Assembly (NCBI RefSeq): GCF_900103255.1 | Contig: NZ_FMWS01000016.1 | Location: forward strand, 62,001-126,000 | Direction of reading: 5' to 3' | Length of the DNA stretch: 64,000 nt | DNA from: Gilliamella bombi | GTDB taxonomy: Bacteria > Pseudomonadota > Gammaproteobacteria > Enterobacterales > Orbaceae | Shown: positions 46,392 to 55,845 of the stretch, in pieces | Position numbering within the stretch: position 1 is the first letter of the stretch | How the letters are laid out: each line of letters starts with the position of its first letter | Notes under the pieces: generated by a model | The model's database searches: none | What the model saw: the letters and a program-made list of their open reading frames with translations, nothing else | Told to the model about the DNA's origin: nothing | Program-made: the position numbers and the translations under genes

Positions 46392-47798
46392 TTAATCTAA
46401 CGTTTTTATTATTAAAGAATTTCGTTTCTTATAGAAAAAGTAAGAAACCAAAATAATTATTACTAAAACAACTTCTGATAATAAAATAAAATGTCCTGAC
46501 TCCCCAAACCAAACACCAATAATAATCACAATATTAACAATAATAGAAACCCCTGCCAGCCAAGGAAATAATGGCGATTTGAACTTTACCATCTCTTTGG
46601 GATATTTACCGTTATTTACTCCCTTACGGAACTGATATTGACACCAAGCAATAATAATCCATGCAAAACATCCCACTTGCCCTGTTCCCGCTACTAAATA
46701 AATATACAATTTTTCAGCGGCAATATATTTCGAAAATAGTGAAACTAGCGCAATAATAGCAATAAATAAAATACCTTTTGTGGGCACTCCACGCTTATTT
46801 ACGTCTGAAAAATATTGAGGTGCGAGTTTATCTTGAGCCATAGACCACAGCATTCTTGAACTGGCATAAATTGCAGAATTAGCCGCCGATATTGCCGCAC
46901 AAAAAATAACAAAAAGCATTAAATACGAAGCTATTGAAATTCCTGCTTTATTAAATACCCACACAAATGGGCTAATTTCAGAATGAACCGTTCCATATGG
47001 ATAAACAAGGGCTAAAACAGCAATAGCCAGAACATAAAATAGAATAATGCGAAAAGCAACACCAGTAATAATTTTGGGTAACACAGACTGTGGAGATTGC
47101 GCCTCACCAGCTGCACTACCAATTAATTCGACGCCCTGAAAGGAATAGGTCACGATAGTCATACAAACAAATATGGCTAAAAAACCATTAGGAAACCACC
47201 CTTTTTCGGTTTTAAATGTTGGTAAGATATGCGTTTCGCTATATTGGTGGTTAAGTAAATAAATCCCCACCCCAATAAATGCAATAATCGCAAGAACCTT
47301 AATAGTTGAAAACCAATACTCACTTTCTCCAAATGCACGAACAGAGGTTAAATGCACTGAAGTAAGAACAATTAGAATTAATAGACTAAAAAGATAAATA
47401 GGAATCGAAGGGAAGGTTTGGTGAGCAATCATTGAAGCAGCGGTTAAATCTGCCGCCATAGATAGTACCCAACTAAGCCAATACAACCAACCGATGGTAT
47501 AACTCCAAATCGGATTGGGTATAAACATCAATGCATAGTGTTGAAATGAACCTGCATGAGGGAATGCACAAGAAAGTTCACCTAAACATAACATAGTTGA
47601 AAGCATTATGCTTCCTGCCATTAAATAAGCAATAATTGTTCCTAACGGACCAACAGTGCTAAGTGGAGCAGCAATACCAATAAATAATCCAGTACCAATT
47701 GATCCACCTAATGAAATCATCAATAAATGACGATTTTTTAGGTTTTTCTTTAAATTACTACTGGGATAAGGGTTTTCTTGTGATTCAGATGTTGTCAT
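46392..47798 (-). CDS. Amino acid permease, APC superfamily (LysP/AAT-like)
   Basis: A 468-residue protein with 12 helices. It opens NRHLLMISLGGSIGTGLFIG, the substrate-binding first helix of AAT-family permeases such as LysP and GabP, and has SFQGVELIGSAAGEAQ near residue 230. It brings an amino acid in with protons; lysine or ornithine is a plausible substrate from the neighbours but is not shown by sequence. Start ATG follows AGGCGG. A terminator lies between it and the racemase gene, so it may be expressed only by readthrough or its own promoter. Confidence 0.82.
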   Translation of the reverse strand: MTTSESQENPYPSSNLKKNLKNRHLLMISLGGSIGTGLFIGIAAPLSTVGPLGTIIAYLMAGSIMLSTMLCLGELSCAFPHAGSFQHYALMFIPNPIWSYTIGWLYWLSWVLSMAADLTAASMIAHQTFPSIPIYLFSLLILIVLTSVHLTSVRAFGESEYWFSTIKVLAIIAFIGVGIYLLNHQYSETHILPTFKTEKGWFPNGFLAIFVCMTIVTYSFQGVELIGSAAGEAQSPQSVLPKIITGVAFRIILFYVLAIAVLALVYPYGTVHSEISPFVWVFNKAGISIASYLMLFVIFCAAISAANSAIYASSRMLWSMAQDKLAPQYFSDVNKRGVPTKGILFIAIIALVSLFSKYIAAEKLYIYLVAGTGQVGCFAWIIIAWCQYQFRKGVNNGKYPKEMVKFKSPLFPWLAGVSIIVNIVIIIGVWFGESGHFILLSEVVLVIIILVSYFFYKKRNSLIIKTLD

Positions 47799-47822
47799 AT
47801 AAACCGCCTAGTAATTAATAAA

Positions 47823-47844
47823 AACTGCTGGTTACCCAGCAGTT
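47823..47844 (-). terminator. Terminator after the racemase gene
   Basis: On the minus strand AACTGCTGG and CCAGCAGTT form a 9-bp stem around GTAA, followed by TTTTA. It lies 9 bases after the racemase stop and 25 bases before the next permease start. Confidence 0.82.
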
Positions 47845-47852
47845 AACACAAA

Positions 47853-48959
47853 TTAATAAATAAACCGTTTTTCTACACCATTAGTTTGACAAGCCATTAG
47901 TAAAGCAGTGTAATCAAGCTCAAATCCAATAACATCGCCAACACGAAGTGTTTGAGTAACATCTTCAATATCAACCAAGGTATGATCACTGGTTTGACCC
48001 AATACAGTAATATCATCATTGATGGGTATACAGCTTTCTGCTGGCACATCTTGACGTCCAAAGGCAAGAAGTGCTCGTTTGCGTGTACCGCTATCAACAA
48101 AGGTTTTACTGTTTAAAAAAGCATCTACACCTAATTCACCAACAGGAACTGTTGGTTTACTATTGAGTTCAATGATTTGCGCATATAATTTATAAATATT
48201 ACTACATGCTTTATCAACGGGTTTATTTGAATGATGAAACTCGTCAAGATATTTCATATCCACATATTCAATACCAAACTCGTGTAAACCACCAATTCTC
48301 AAATGATTTAATCCTTCTGGCCAAATACCTTTATCCAATAAGTGGTAACTGGTACAATTACCGGCCGATAAATACTTTATTTTAATATTACAAACTTGCT
48401 CTACTTTACGCGCTATTTTTAAAAAGTCTACTCCATTTTTAACTGTAGGTAGTACAGTACCATAGCAATTAAAATTGGTGCCGAGCCCATAGAGCTCAAC
48501 ACCGGGTAAAGAAAGAATAAGTTTAACCGTATCAATGATTTCATCAATATGTTCAAACCAAATACCTTCGCGTAAATCCCCCATATCAACCATTAATAAA
48601 ACTTGATGTACTTTTTGTTGTTTAACGGCTTCATCAGAAAGTGCCTGAATTACTGCTTTTTCGCTGTTTAAGCTAATATCAGCATATCTAACAACATCAC
48701 TAATTTCACTTAAACAAGGGCTCCGTAATAAGCAGGTTTTACAATTTAAAGCATCTTTTAATTTCTTTAAATTGTATGTTCTTGATTCAGCAATCACATC
48801 AATACCGCCTTCAAGTACTGCTTTGGCCGTTTCAACACAACCATCAAAAACTTTATTAACAGCCATAACCTCAATACCGTGTTTAGCTAATAAATCTTTT
48901 TCAACACGAGCATTATTTCTTAATTTGCGTAAATCAATTTCTAATATAGGTTTGTACAT
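47853..48959 (-). CDS. PLP-dependent amino acid racemase (ornithine racemase/alanine racemase fold)
   Basis: A 368-residue fold-III PLP enzyme. The PLP lysine is in VMAVNKVFDG at residue 36; LYGLGTNFNCYG and LRIGGLHEFG line the cofactor barrel, as in Orr-type ornithine racemases and YhfX relatives. The Salmonella locus with a D-ornithine/D-lysine decarboxylase (DokD) also carries a racemase of this family and a transporter. It probably interconverts L and D forms of ornithine or lysine so the neighbouring decarboxylase can act. Start ATG follows AGGAG. The substrate is inferred. Confidence 0.8.
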   Translation of the reverse strand: MYKPILEIDLRKLRNNARVEKDLLAKHGIEVMAVNKVFDGCVETAKAVLEGGIDVIAESRTYNLKKLKDALNCKTCLLRSPCLSEISDVVRYADISLNSEKAVIQALSDEAVKQQKVHQVLLMVDMGDLREGIWFEHIDEIIDTVKLILSLPGVELYGLGTNFNCYGTVLPTVKNGVDFLKIARKVEQVCNIKIKYLSAGNCTSYHLLDKGIWPEGLNHLRIGGLHEFGIEYVDMKYLDEFHHSNKPVDKACSNIYKLYAQIIELNSKPTVPVGELGVDAFLNSKTFVDSGTRKRALLAFGRQDVPAESCIPINDDITVLGQTSDHTLVDIEDVTQTLRVGDVIGFELDYTALLMACQTNGVEKRFIY

Positions 48960-48984
48960 AATTTTACTCCTCTATATATTATTA

Positions 48985-50391
48985 CTACTGCAAACGGTTA
49001 CGTTTTTGGGCTCGATAATAAATCCATTCAGCTAAACCAATGGCAAGTACTGCACCACCAACAATTTTAGCAATATATTCGACATACCCCCCCATATCTA
49101 TTTGCGCAGGTGGAATAAACACTAATACCACAGCAAATAGAGTAGATAAGAAACCAAGTGCTGGTAACACAATTGGCAACACCTTACCCGGAATTTTAAA
49201 ACTACGAGCAACATCTGGTTGAGTAATACGTAAACGATAATACGCAATAAACATCACTAAGTACGGAATAAAGTAACAAATTGTCGTTAACGCTGTTAAC
49301 ATCCAATATGCTGCTGCAATACTTGGCGACACAAAAGTTGAAAAACAAAGTACTGTAACAATAATAGCTTGAATAATTAACGCAAAGGCTGGTGTTTTAT
49401 ATACTGGATGTAAACGACCAATGCGTTCTCCAAGCAAATTATCTTCTTTTGATGCTTCTTGTAGCATATAAATCGGACCAACTAACCATGAGTTTATTTG
49501 TCCTAATGCACCAAAAAACAAACAAATTGCCATTACTGGTAATAACCAAGGCATATGCAATTCTTTAGCTGCGGCTTCCATTGCTTGCATAACACCCGCT
49601 ACGATATCAGTATCCGCTGCTGGCAATAAAGTATTAATAGCCCATGTTCCGACCATATAAATACCAACAATTACCACTGCAGAAACCAACATTGCTTTTG
49701 GAAAGTCTCGTTGTGGATCTCGTGTACGCCCTGCAATCATTGGAGCCACCTCAAGACCAGCAAATGCGAACATCATGCTAGATAGAAAAACAATAGTATC
49801 CCAACTACTTAAATCAGGTAACCAATCACTAACATGACTATAGCTTGTAGCCATAGGATGCCCTGTGAATAACCATACAACAGCTAATAGCACAATAATA
49901 GCGGCTGGAATAAATACACCAAGCCATGCACTCACACTATTAATAATTTTAGTCCATTGCATCCCTTTAATATTCATCAGTGTTAAAATCCAGAATACCA
50001 CCATAGAGCCAACACCAATAAATACTTGATTTTGAGCTAACTCAGCACTAAACATATACCCAATTGCAGTAAAACCAAATTGCAACATTAACGGGAAGAA
50101 AAGAACACAAGAGAACAAAAAGCAAACAACAACTATCCAACCGATACGTTTACCAAATGCTTCTTTTACCCAAACAAAAATTCCACCATCTTTTGGCCAA
50201 CCTGTTGAAAGTTCGCCACAAACCATAGCTAATGGGAAGAAAAGACAAAATGCAGCAAGTAACCAAAGTACCATTGCTGACGCCCCATAAGGAGCAACAT
50301 TAGGAATTTGACGCAAACTTAGTATTGCAATGACATTCATAAAAACAATGTCTTTAATACCAAGTAAACTTGAATCTTTAGAATCACTCAT
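48985..50391 (-). CDS. APC-family amino acid antiporter/permease of the D-amino-acid module
   Basis: A 468-residue, 12-helix transporter of the glutamate/GABA-antiporter-like branch (GKRIGWIVVVCFLF, FAFAGLEVAPMIAGRTRDPQ near residue 215). The second motif is typical of APC exchangers, which swap an amino acid for its decarboxylation product. Between a decarboxylase and a racemase the natural guess is import of ornithine/lysine in exchange for putrescine/cadaverine. Start ATG follows GAGG; a perfect hairpin separates it from the decarboxylase gene, and 25 bases separate it from the racemase gene. Confidence 0.8.
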   Translation of the reverse strand: MSDSKDSSLLGIKDIVFMNVIAILSLRQIPNVAPYGASAMVLWLLAAFCLFFPLAMVCGELSTGWPKDGGIFVWVKEAFGKRIGWIVVVCFLFSCVLFFPLMLQFGFTAIGYMFSAELAQNQVFIGVGSMVVFWILTLMNIKGMQWTKIINSVSAWLGVFIPAAIIVLLAVVWLFTGHPMATSYSHVSDWLPDLSSWDTIVFLSSMMFAFAGLEVAPMIAGRTRDPQRDFPKAMLVSAVVIVGIYMVGTWAINTLLPAADTDIVAGVMQAMEAAAKELHMPWLLPVMAICLFFGALGQINSWLVGPIYMLQEASKEDNLLGERIGRLHPVYKTPAFALIIQAIIVTVLCFSTFVSPSIAAAYWMLTALTTICYFIPYLVMFIAYYRLRITQPDVARSFKIPGKVLPIVLPALGFLSTLFAVVLVFIPPAQIDMGGYVEYIAKIVGGAVLAIGLAEWIYYRAQKRNRLQ

Positions 50392-50407
50392 AATAACCTC
50401 ACTTTAT

Positions 50408-50438
50408 AATATCTGGAGCATCAAATGCTCCAGATATT
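50408..50438 (-). terminator. Perfect 14-bp hairpin between decarboxylase and antiporter genes
   Basis: AATATCTGGAGCAT and ATGCTCCAGATATT pair exactly around three bases, six bases after the decarboxylase stop. No T-run follows on the minus strand. It may be an mRNA-stabilising or processing hairpin that sets unequal levels along the operon, rather than a true terminator. Confidence 0.6.
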
Positions 50439-50443
50439 GATGA

Positions 50444-51841
50444 TTAATATATGTCGTATCCAACCATATCTTCGTAAGTGTCCTCACGGCGAATCAATCT
50501 ATCCTTGCCTTCTTTATTTATCATTACAACAGAAGTACGAGGACGATTGTTATAAACAGTTTGGCTTTCGATGGTATAAGCACCAGCATCAAGGAAAGCA
50601 ACAATATCACCGATTTGAGTGTCTTTTGGCATTAAGAATTCTTCACCTTTAACACCGACATGGAAATAGTCACCACCATCACATAAAGGACCAGCCAATT
50701 TGATGTACTCATCATGTGTTTCATTGATTTTTGAAGCATTATAAACATAGAAGAACCAATCAAAATGTTGACTATCAGATAGCACACTATAACCAGCATC
50801 AACAAATTTCCACTCAACATGCTCTTCAATATTGCCATCTAAATCATAATTGGTTTTACGTTTTTCACAGGCAACTTCAGTTACAAGCACACCTGCTGAG
50901 CCTGTTACTTTACGACCTGGCTCAATACAGATTTCAACATCAGTACGCCATTTGTGTACTTCACTAATAACAGCATCAGCAAAATCTTGTGCAGTAATAC
51001 CTGCATACATATTATCTTCTAATGGATTACCATTTTCTTCATCATATTTATAAGGAACAGGGATCCCCCCACCTACGTTGATTAAATCAAATTTAATACC
51101 AAGCACTTCTTCTAAGCGACGTGATTCATCAACTAAAACTTTCGTAGCTTTAGCAAAAGGCTCTGATTCTGGAACCTGATCACCAACGTGCATATGTAAA
51201 CCGCGTAAATGAACATATGGCATTTCTAAAATACGACGACATGTTTCTTCTGCTTGTTCTAAATCGATACCTGATTTAGCATGATAAGCAGTGACTAATT
51301 CTGCGTGAGTTGCTGACGGAACATTTGGTTCAACACGCACACAAACATTTGCTACCTTTTTCAAACGTCTTGAAATCTCATCAATAATATCAAGCTCATA
51401 TAAGCTATCTACGTTGATAATATACAGATCATTTTGGATAGCAAACTCTAAATCCACTGGTTTTTTAACAACACCATTAAACACAATTTGGCTACCAGGG
51501 AAACCGATATCTAAACATTTACGCACTTCAAACATTGAGTTCGCTTCGGCATAAATTCCTGCATCTTTAATCGCTTTAAGAACGCCCATTACTGAACAAG
51601 TTTTTGATGCATAGAAAATTTTTGTTTTTGGATGAGCTTTAAATGCCTCTTTAATTTCTTGCACATTACGATCAATCTCCTTTTCAGAAAACACATAAAA
51701 AGGCGTTGGATATTTTTTGGCTAACTCTTCTAAATTAACACCATCAAAACAAAGTTTGCCACTTTCAGCGCTAAAACGACGATCTTTAGTTACAAGATCA
51801 GTGCGTAATTTGTTATAATTTGACATAATTTTGTCGGACAT
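50444..51841 (-). CDS. D-ornithine/D-lysine decarboxylase-like (DokD type, LysA fold)
   Basis: A 465-residue fold-III PLP decarboxylase. The PLP lysine lies in [12 protein letters not shown] at residue 80, the phosphate loop is [11 protein letters not shown] near 262, EPGRK lies near 305, and the substrate-side CDGGDYF near 390. It has the same length as Salmonella DokD (STM2360), which decarboxylates D-lysine and D-ornithine. The gene set around it (antiporter, fold-III racemase, divergent sigma-54 activator) is also that of the Salmonella locus, so I prefer this to diaminopimelate decarboxylase. A GGAGGC ribosome site precedes the ATG. A sigma-54 promoter lies 57 bases upstream. The product would be cadaverine or putrescine. 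Confidence 0.78.
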   Translation of the reverse strand: MSDKIMSNYNKLRTDLVTKDRRFSAESGKLCFDGVNLEELAKKYPTPFYVFSEKEIDRNVQEIKEAFKAHPKTKIFYASKTCSVMGVLKAIKDAGIYAEANSMFEVRKCLDIGFPGSQIVFNGVVKKPVDLEFAIQNDLYIINVDSLYELDIIDEISRRLKKVANVCVRVEPNVPSATHAELVTAYHAKSGIDLEQAEETCRRILEMPYVHLRGLHMHVGDQVPESEPFAKATKVLVDESRRLEEVLGIKFDLINVGGGIPVPYKYDEENGNPLEDNMYAGITAQDFADAVISEVHKWRTDVEICIEPGRKVTGSAGVLVTEVACEKRKTNYDLDGNIEEHVEWKFVDAGYSVLSDSQHFDWFFYVYNASKINETHDEYIKLAGPLCDGGDYFHVGVKGEEFLMPKDTQIGDIVAFLDAGAYTIESQTVYNNRPRTSVVMINKEGKDRLIRREDTYEDMVGYDIY

Positions 51842-51897
51842 ATAGCCTCCAGTTAATGATTACATGAAAAATAAGTAAAATGGCTTCTCACTTGTTG

Positions 51898-51913
51898 TGC
51901 AATCAGCATGCCA
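51898..51913 (-). promoter_or_regulatory. Sigma-54 promoter of the decarboxylase operon
   Basis: On the minus strand TGGCAT, five bases (GCTGA), TTGCA fits the -24/-12 consensus, with GG and GC in place. It directs transcription away from the activator gene and into the decarboxylase. Confidence 0.82.
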
Positions 51914-51994
51914 ACTTTAAAAACAAAAATAATCAATATATTAATAAACAAAGCGCAAGTAAAAATTTAGTCATTTAGTATAAAATCAATTTTT

Positions 51995-52012
51995 ATGACA
52001 AAAATTTGTCAT
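51995..52012. promoter_or_regulatory. Palindromic enhancer candidate between activator and decarboxylase
   Basis: ATGACAAAAATTTGTCAT has exact 8-base arms around AA and lies about 115 bp upstream of the start site implied by the sigma-54 promoter, the usual position for an enhancer-binding protein. It also lies 82 bases before the activator ATG, so it could mediate autoregulation. Confidence 0.6.
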
Positions 52013-52093
52013 TTTTATATGATAATTAACAGGCGTTTAAATTAAACAAAGCTAAATATAACAAATCACCCTAGTTCAAAAGGCACGAATATC

Positions 52094-53527
52094 ATGACAA
52101 TCGACCCTGAATTATTACAATCATTGGAAATATTTAAACATTTTTTTGATTTAATCCATCAACCAATGGCGATTATTGATAAAGAAGGCAAATATGTTTA
52201 TTACAATCAGGAAAGTGCTGAACTTGATGGTTACCCTATAGAACAAGCTATAGGAAAACCAATGCTTAAAGTTTATCCCAAGATGCGAAAAGAAGACAGC
52301 ACGATGTTGCAAGCCCTACAACATGGGAAAGAATATCAAAACAATTACCAAAGCTATTATAACCATGTAGGTAAACTTGTAGATTATATGCACACAACAG
52401 TTCCTCTTTATAATAAAAATCAAAAAATTATCGGCGCAATAGAAATAGGTCGAAATTTATCTACTGTTAGGCAATTACAAGACCAAGTATTCAAGCTCAA
52501 TAGCAAGTTATATCAAAATAAAGAACAACCATTACCAGAAATTGTTTTTGTATCAAAAACAATGCAAGAGGTTATCGATCAAACTAACATCTTGGGAGCA
52601 AATGATGTTCCAGTATTAATAGTTGGCGAAACAGGAACAGGTAAAGAGCTATTTGCTCGTTTAATCCACCAAACAAGCCAACGCCGTGACAAAGCATTTA
52701 TCTCGCTCAACTGTAGTGCACTACCAACCACACTGATTGAAAGCACCCTATTTGGTACGGTCAAAGGCGCATTTACGGGTGCTGAAAACCGACAAGGTTA
52801 TTTAGAACTGGCTAACGGAGGCACATTATTCCTTGATGAATTAAATGCTATGCCTCTTGAAATGCAAAGTAAATTATTACGATTCTTACAAGAAAAAACC
52901 TACTGGCAATTAGGTGGTAATAAAGAAATGCATTCAGATGTTCGTATTGTTGCTGCCATGAATGAACCACCTACAGAACTATTAAAAACAGGAAAAATGA
53001 GAAGTGATCTGTTTTTTCGCTTAAACGTTGGTTTAATAAAACTCCCCGCTTTACGCGACAGAACAGAAGATATTCCAGTGTTAGCACGCTATTTTATTGA
53101 TAAACATAAAAACGACGTCAATGTTGTAATTAGCGGTATCAGCGAACATGCACTACAACAATTAATATCAGCTCCTTGGCCCGGTAATGTTCGTATGCTT
53201 GAAAATACAATTGTCAGAAGTATGGTATTACAAAACGAACCGGGTGAATTACAGAATATTGTCCTTGATAAAGATCTATTCGATCTTAATAGTTCATCTT
53301 CTCAAAACGATGATATTAATAAACCAGAAAATTTACCTATCAACACATCTACTGATGGAAACAACTTAATTGAACAAGTTGAAAACTATGAACGACAACT
53401 CATCATTAACGCATTAAATCAAGCCAACGGCAAAATTATAACGGCGGCAAAACTATTAAACATTTCACGCACAACGTTACAATACAAAGTAAAAAAATAC
53501 CATATTCAAATGGGCGTAATTAATTAA
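52094..53527 (+). CDS. Sigma-54-dependent enhancer-binding activator with PAS sensor domain
   Basis: A 477-residue regulator. An N-terminal PAS domain (IDKEGKYVYYNQESAELDGYP in the first 60 residues) replaces a receiver, so it senses a small molecule or redox state rather than a phosphoryl group. The AAA+ domain has GETGTGKELFAR near 177, the sigma-54 loop GAFTGA near 226 and Walker B GGTLFLDELNAM. A Fis-type HTH (AAKLLNISRTTLQYKVKKY) ends the protein. It is divergent from the decarboxylase operon, as is STM2361 in Salmonella. Its stop overlaps the convergent yhiN-like gene by eight bases. Confidence 0.88.
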   Translation: MTIDPELLQSLEIFKHFFDLIHQPMAIIDKEGKYVYYNQESAELDGYPIEQAIGKPMLKVYPKMRKEDSTMLQALQHGKEYQNNYQSYYNHVGKLVDYMHTTVPLYNKNQKIIGAIEIGRNLSTVRQLQDQVFKLNSKLYQNKEQPLPEIVFVSKTMQEVIDQTNILGANDVPVLIVGETGTGKELFARLIHQTSQRRDKAFISLNCSALPTTLIESTLFGTVKGAFTGAENRQGYLELANGGTLFLDELNAMPLEMQSKLLRFLQEKTYWQLGGNKEMHSDVRIVAAMNEPPTELLKTGKMRSDLFFRLNVGLIKLPALRDRTEDIPVLARYFIDKHKNDVNVVISGISEHALQQLISAPWPGNVRMLENTIVRSMVLQNEPGELQNIVLDKDLFDLNSSSSQNDDINKPENLPINTSTDGNNLIEQVENYERQLIINALNQANGKIITAAKLLNISRTTLQYKVKKYHIQMGVIN

Positions 53528-54701
53528 ACGATCTAGCACAAGCAAATGCACTACTCCATGCCCATTGAAAATTATAGCCACCTAACCAGCCTGACACATC
53601 AACAACCTCACCAATAAAATAGAGGTTGGGGTGTGTTTTAACTGCCATAGTTTTGGAAGACAACGCATCAGTACTTATACCACCAAGAGTCACCTCCGCA
53701 GTACGATAACCCTCAGTCCCATTTGGAGTAATATGCCAATGTGTTAAAACATTATACAAGTCTTGCTGTTGTTTGGGATTAAGTTGCTTAACTATTATAT
53801 CGTTTATCAAATTGAGCTGTATTAACACCTCAACAAGCCTTTTAGGTAAAACCTGTGCTAAACAATTTTTTATAGTTTGATTACGATTCTGCTCTAATAA
53901 TGGTTTAAACGATGATTCGAATGTGAAATCAGGTAATAAATTAATAGTAATTGACTCTCCAGCCTGCCAATAGCTTGATATTTGCAAAATAGCTGGTCCT
54001 GAAATTCCTCGATGAGTAAATAATAGATTCTCCTTAAAACTAACTCTTTCATTAGAAACTTCAACAGCAACAGCAATACCAGACAAGGTTGATAATATAT
54101 CAAGTAAAGGTTTATGTAACGTGAACGGTACTAATCCTGCTTTGACTGGTATCACTGGAATAGCCAATTTTTCGGCAATTTTATAGCCAATTGAAGTCAT
54201 GCCAAGGGCAGGCATCGATAAGCCTCCCGTAGCAATAATAAGATTATCGCTATCAATAATGCCTTGAGAAGTATGTAATTTAAATCCTATTTTATCACTA
54301 CTAATATCTTCAACCTGAGTCTGCATCATAAAATGAACATGCCCTTTTTGACACTCGTTTAATAGCATATCAACAATATCTTGCGCTGAATTATCACAAA
54401 ATAATTGCCCATGATCTTTTTCATGGTAAGCAATACCATACTGATTTACTAATTGGATAAAGTCCCATTGAGTAAATTGTTTCAAAGCTGATTTACAAAA
54501 ATGAGGATTGCAAGAAATATAATTACTAGGTTCAACCATTAAATTAGTAAAATTACATTTACCACCACCAGACATTAGAATTTTGCGTCCTAATTTTTTA
54601 CCATTATCAATCACAGTAACATCATACCCCTTTTGCCCCAGTAAACCTGCGCAAAAAAGCCCAGCGGCGCCAGCACCCACAATCGTAATTTTAGTTTGCA
54701 T
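53520..54701 (-). CDS. yhiN: FAD-dependent oxidoreductase, YhiN/HI0933 family
   Basis: A 393-residue flavoprotein. The FAD loop ITIVGAGAAGLFCAGLLG is at residues 6-23, followed by KKLGRKILMSGGGKCNFTN, the family signature, and a C-terminal GGYNFQWAWSSA that closes the FAD site. Members are called BaiN-like or YhiN; their reaction is not established in enteric bacteria. I start at the ATG at 54701 (MQTKITIVG), 18 codons inside the longest frame. It converges on the sigma-54 activator with eight bases of overlap. Confidence 0.85.
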   Translation of the reverse strand: MQTKITIVGAGAAGLFCAGLLGQKGYDVTVIDNGKKLGRKILMSGGGKCNFTNLMVEPSNYISCNPHFCKSALKQFTQWDFIQLVNQYGIAYHEKDHGQLFCDNSAQDIVDMLLNECQKGHVHFMMQTQVEDISSDKIGFKLHTSQGIIDSDNLIIATGGLSMPALGMTSIGYKIAEKLAIPVIPVKAGLVPFTLHKPLLDILSTLSGIAVAVEVSNERVSFKENLLFTHRGISGPAILQISSYWQAGESITINLLPDFTFESSFKPLLEQNRNQTIKNCLAQVLPKRLVEVLIQLNLINDIIVKQLNPKQQQDLYNVLTHWHITPNGTEGYRTAEVTLGGISTDALSSKTMAVKTHPNLYFIGEVVDVSGWLGGYNFQWAWSSAFACARSFN

Positions 54702-54783
54702 TATTAATAGATCAAAAATAAAAGATAACAAATTATAACAGTATACAATTGTCACACATAGTTATTGAATCAAATAACATATT

Positions 54784-54821
54784 TTATACTCAAACACATA
54801 GTTACCTGAAACTTTTTAACA
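54784..54821 (+). repeat. 38-bp intergenic repeat, copy D (solo)
   Basis: TTATACTCAAACACATA then GTTACCTGAAACTTTTTAACA. It lies upstream of the yhiN-like gene and has no inverted partner nearby. Confidence 0.85.
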
Positions 54822-54902
54822 AGAAAGAAAAAGAACTTATATCCCATTTTCTAAAGCCAAATTTAAAAGCAACGCCTTAACTTATAAAAAACAAAATAAA
54901 TC

Positions 54903-54982
54903 ATAAACGTAAATACTACTATTAGCTTTATTAATAACGTTTATATAACTTATTAAAAGATCGACTTATAAATATATTTATT
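54903..54982 (+). repeat. Imperfect direct repeat, left copy
   Basis: About 80 bases sharing ATAAACGTAA, an exact 19-base core ATTAGCTTTATTAATAACG (54921-54939) and GACTTATAAATA with the copy at 57486-57562. The two copies bracket the spermidine-synthase-like gene pair. Confidence 0.75.
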
Positions 54983-55217
54983 AAGCCAGTATTCTTTTTA
55001 TTTTTCATTCAATTATAAAGGTATGGTTATGCAATTTTTATAAAAGGAGGGTAAATATATCAAAATAATCTTTATTACTTATTTAAACTTAGTTAGTAAT
55101 AAAAAGCTTGTATTGTTTAAATAATTAACTAATTGATTTTAATAATATATTGATAAACCAGCGACAACTATCGCCGATTTATCATTTTTAATATCTTTAT
55201 AGTACTATTCTATCTTC

Positions 55218-55835
55218 TTATCCGCTCTTTTTTATTCGCATTTTATTAAAAAATAGATAAGCAGATATAGCAACAACAAAATTTCCTAGTGCAGCAAATA
55301 TCGTTACAACATTAAGAGCAAAATAGTTAAATAAAATAAATCCTGTCAAAATTGCACCAATTGCCGCACCAAAAGTATTAATCGCATAAAGATGTCCAGC
55401 TGTTTGACCAATATTTTTCCAAAACTGTGCTATATAAGTAATTAAAATTGGAAGTGTTGCTCCCATCAAAAGGGCTGGAATAAGCACCAATAAGAAATTA
55501 ACAATTGCAACAACAATTAAATTATAAACAATAAAGATATCACCGACAAATAAAATAAGTTGATAACTAATTATTCCAAATAAACCAATTCCAAATTCAC
55601 TAAAACAAAAAAACTGTAGTGCTTTATTTGGGTATTTATCAACAATTTTTCCTCCTCCAAGAGCCCCTAAACCAAGTCCTAACATAAATGCCGATACAAT
55701 AATTGCTACAGAATCAACATCAGATCCAAAAGCCGAATAAAGAGCTCGTTGCCAAGCAACTTGATAAGTTAAGCCACTCATTCCAGAAATAAAAAATAGC
55801 GTGCTTAATAGTAGTGATTGTTTCTTACTTAACAT
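55218..55835 (-). CDS. Membrane protein, half of a spermidine-synthase-associated transporter domain
   Basis: A 205-residue protein with about six hydrophobic helices and no soluble domain. ISGMSGLTYQVAWQRALYS near residue 17 and GLGLGALGGGKIVDKYPN near 53 are the opening motifs of the membrane part of fused MFS/spermidine-synthase proteins, and PALLMGATLPIL near 120 is a further family mark. It lies 10 bases behind the gene for the larger partner, which has its own membrane half plus an enzyme-like domain. The pair looks like a split version of proteins that are one chain elsewhere. Function unknown. Start ATG follows AAGGACG. Confidence 0.72.
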   Translation of the reverse strand: MLSKKQSLLLSTLFFISGMSGLTYQVAWQRALYSAFGSDVDSVAIIVSAFMLGLGLGALGGGKIVDKYPNKALQFFCFSEFGIGLFGIISYQLILFVGDIFIVYNLIVVAIVNFLLVLIPALLMGATLPILITYIAQFWKNIGQTAGHLYAINTFGAAIGAILTGFILFNYFALNVVTIFAALGNFVVAISAYLFFNKMRIKKSG

Positions 55836-55845
55836 AAAAACGTCC

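Larger units (their letters stand above)
54702..55217. other. Intergenic region with two repeat types
   Basis: About 516 bases with no credible gene. It holds copy D of the 38-bp repeat (54784-54821) and the left copy of a direct repeat whose partner is in the gltB leader (54903-54982). An AGGAGG at about 55045 is not followed by a usable start codon, which may be a trace of a lost gene. The remainder is very AT-rich. Confidence 0.7.
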
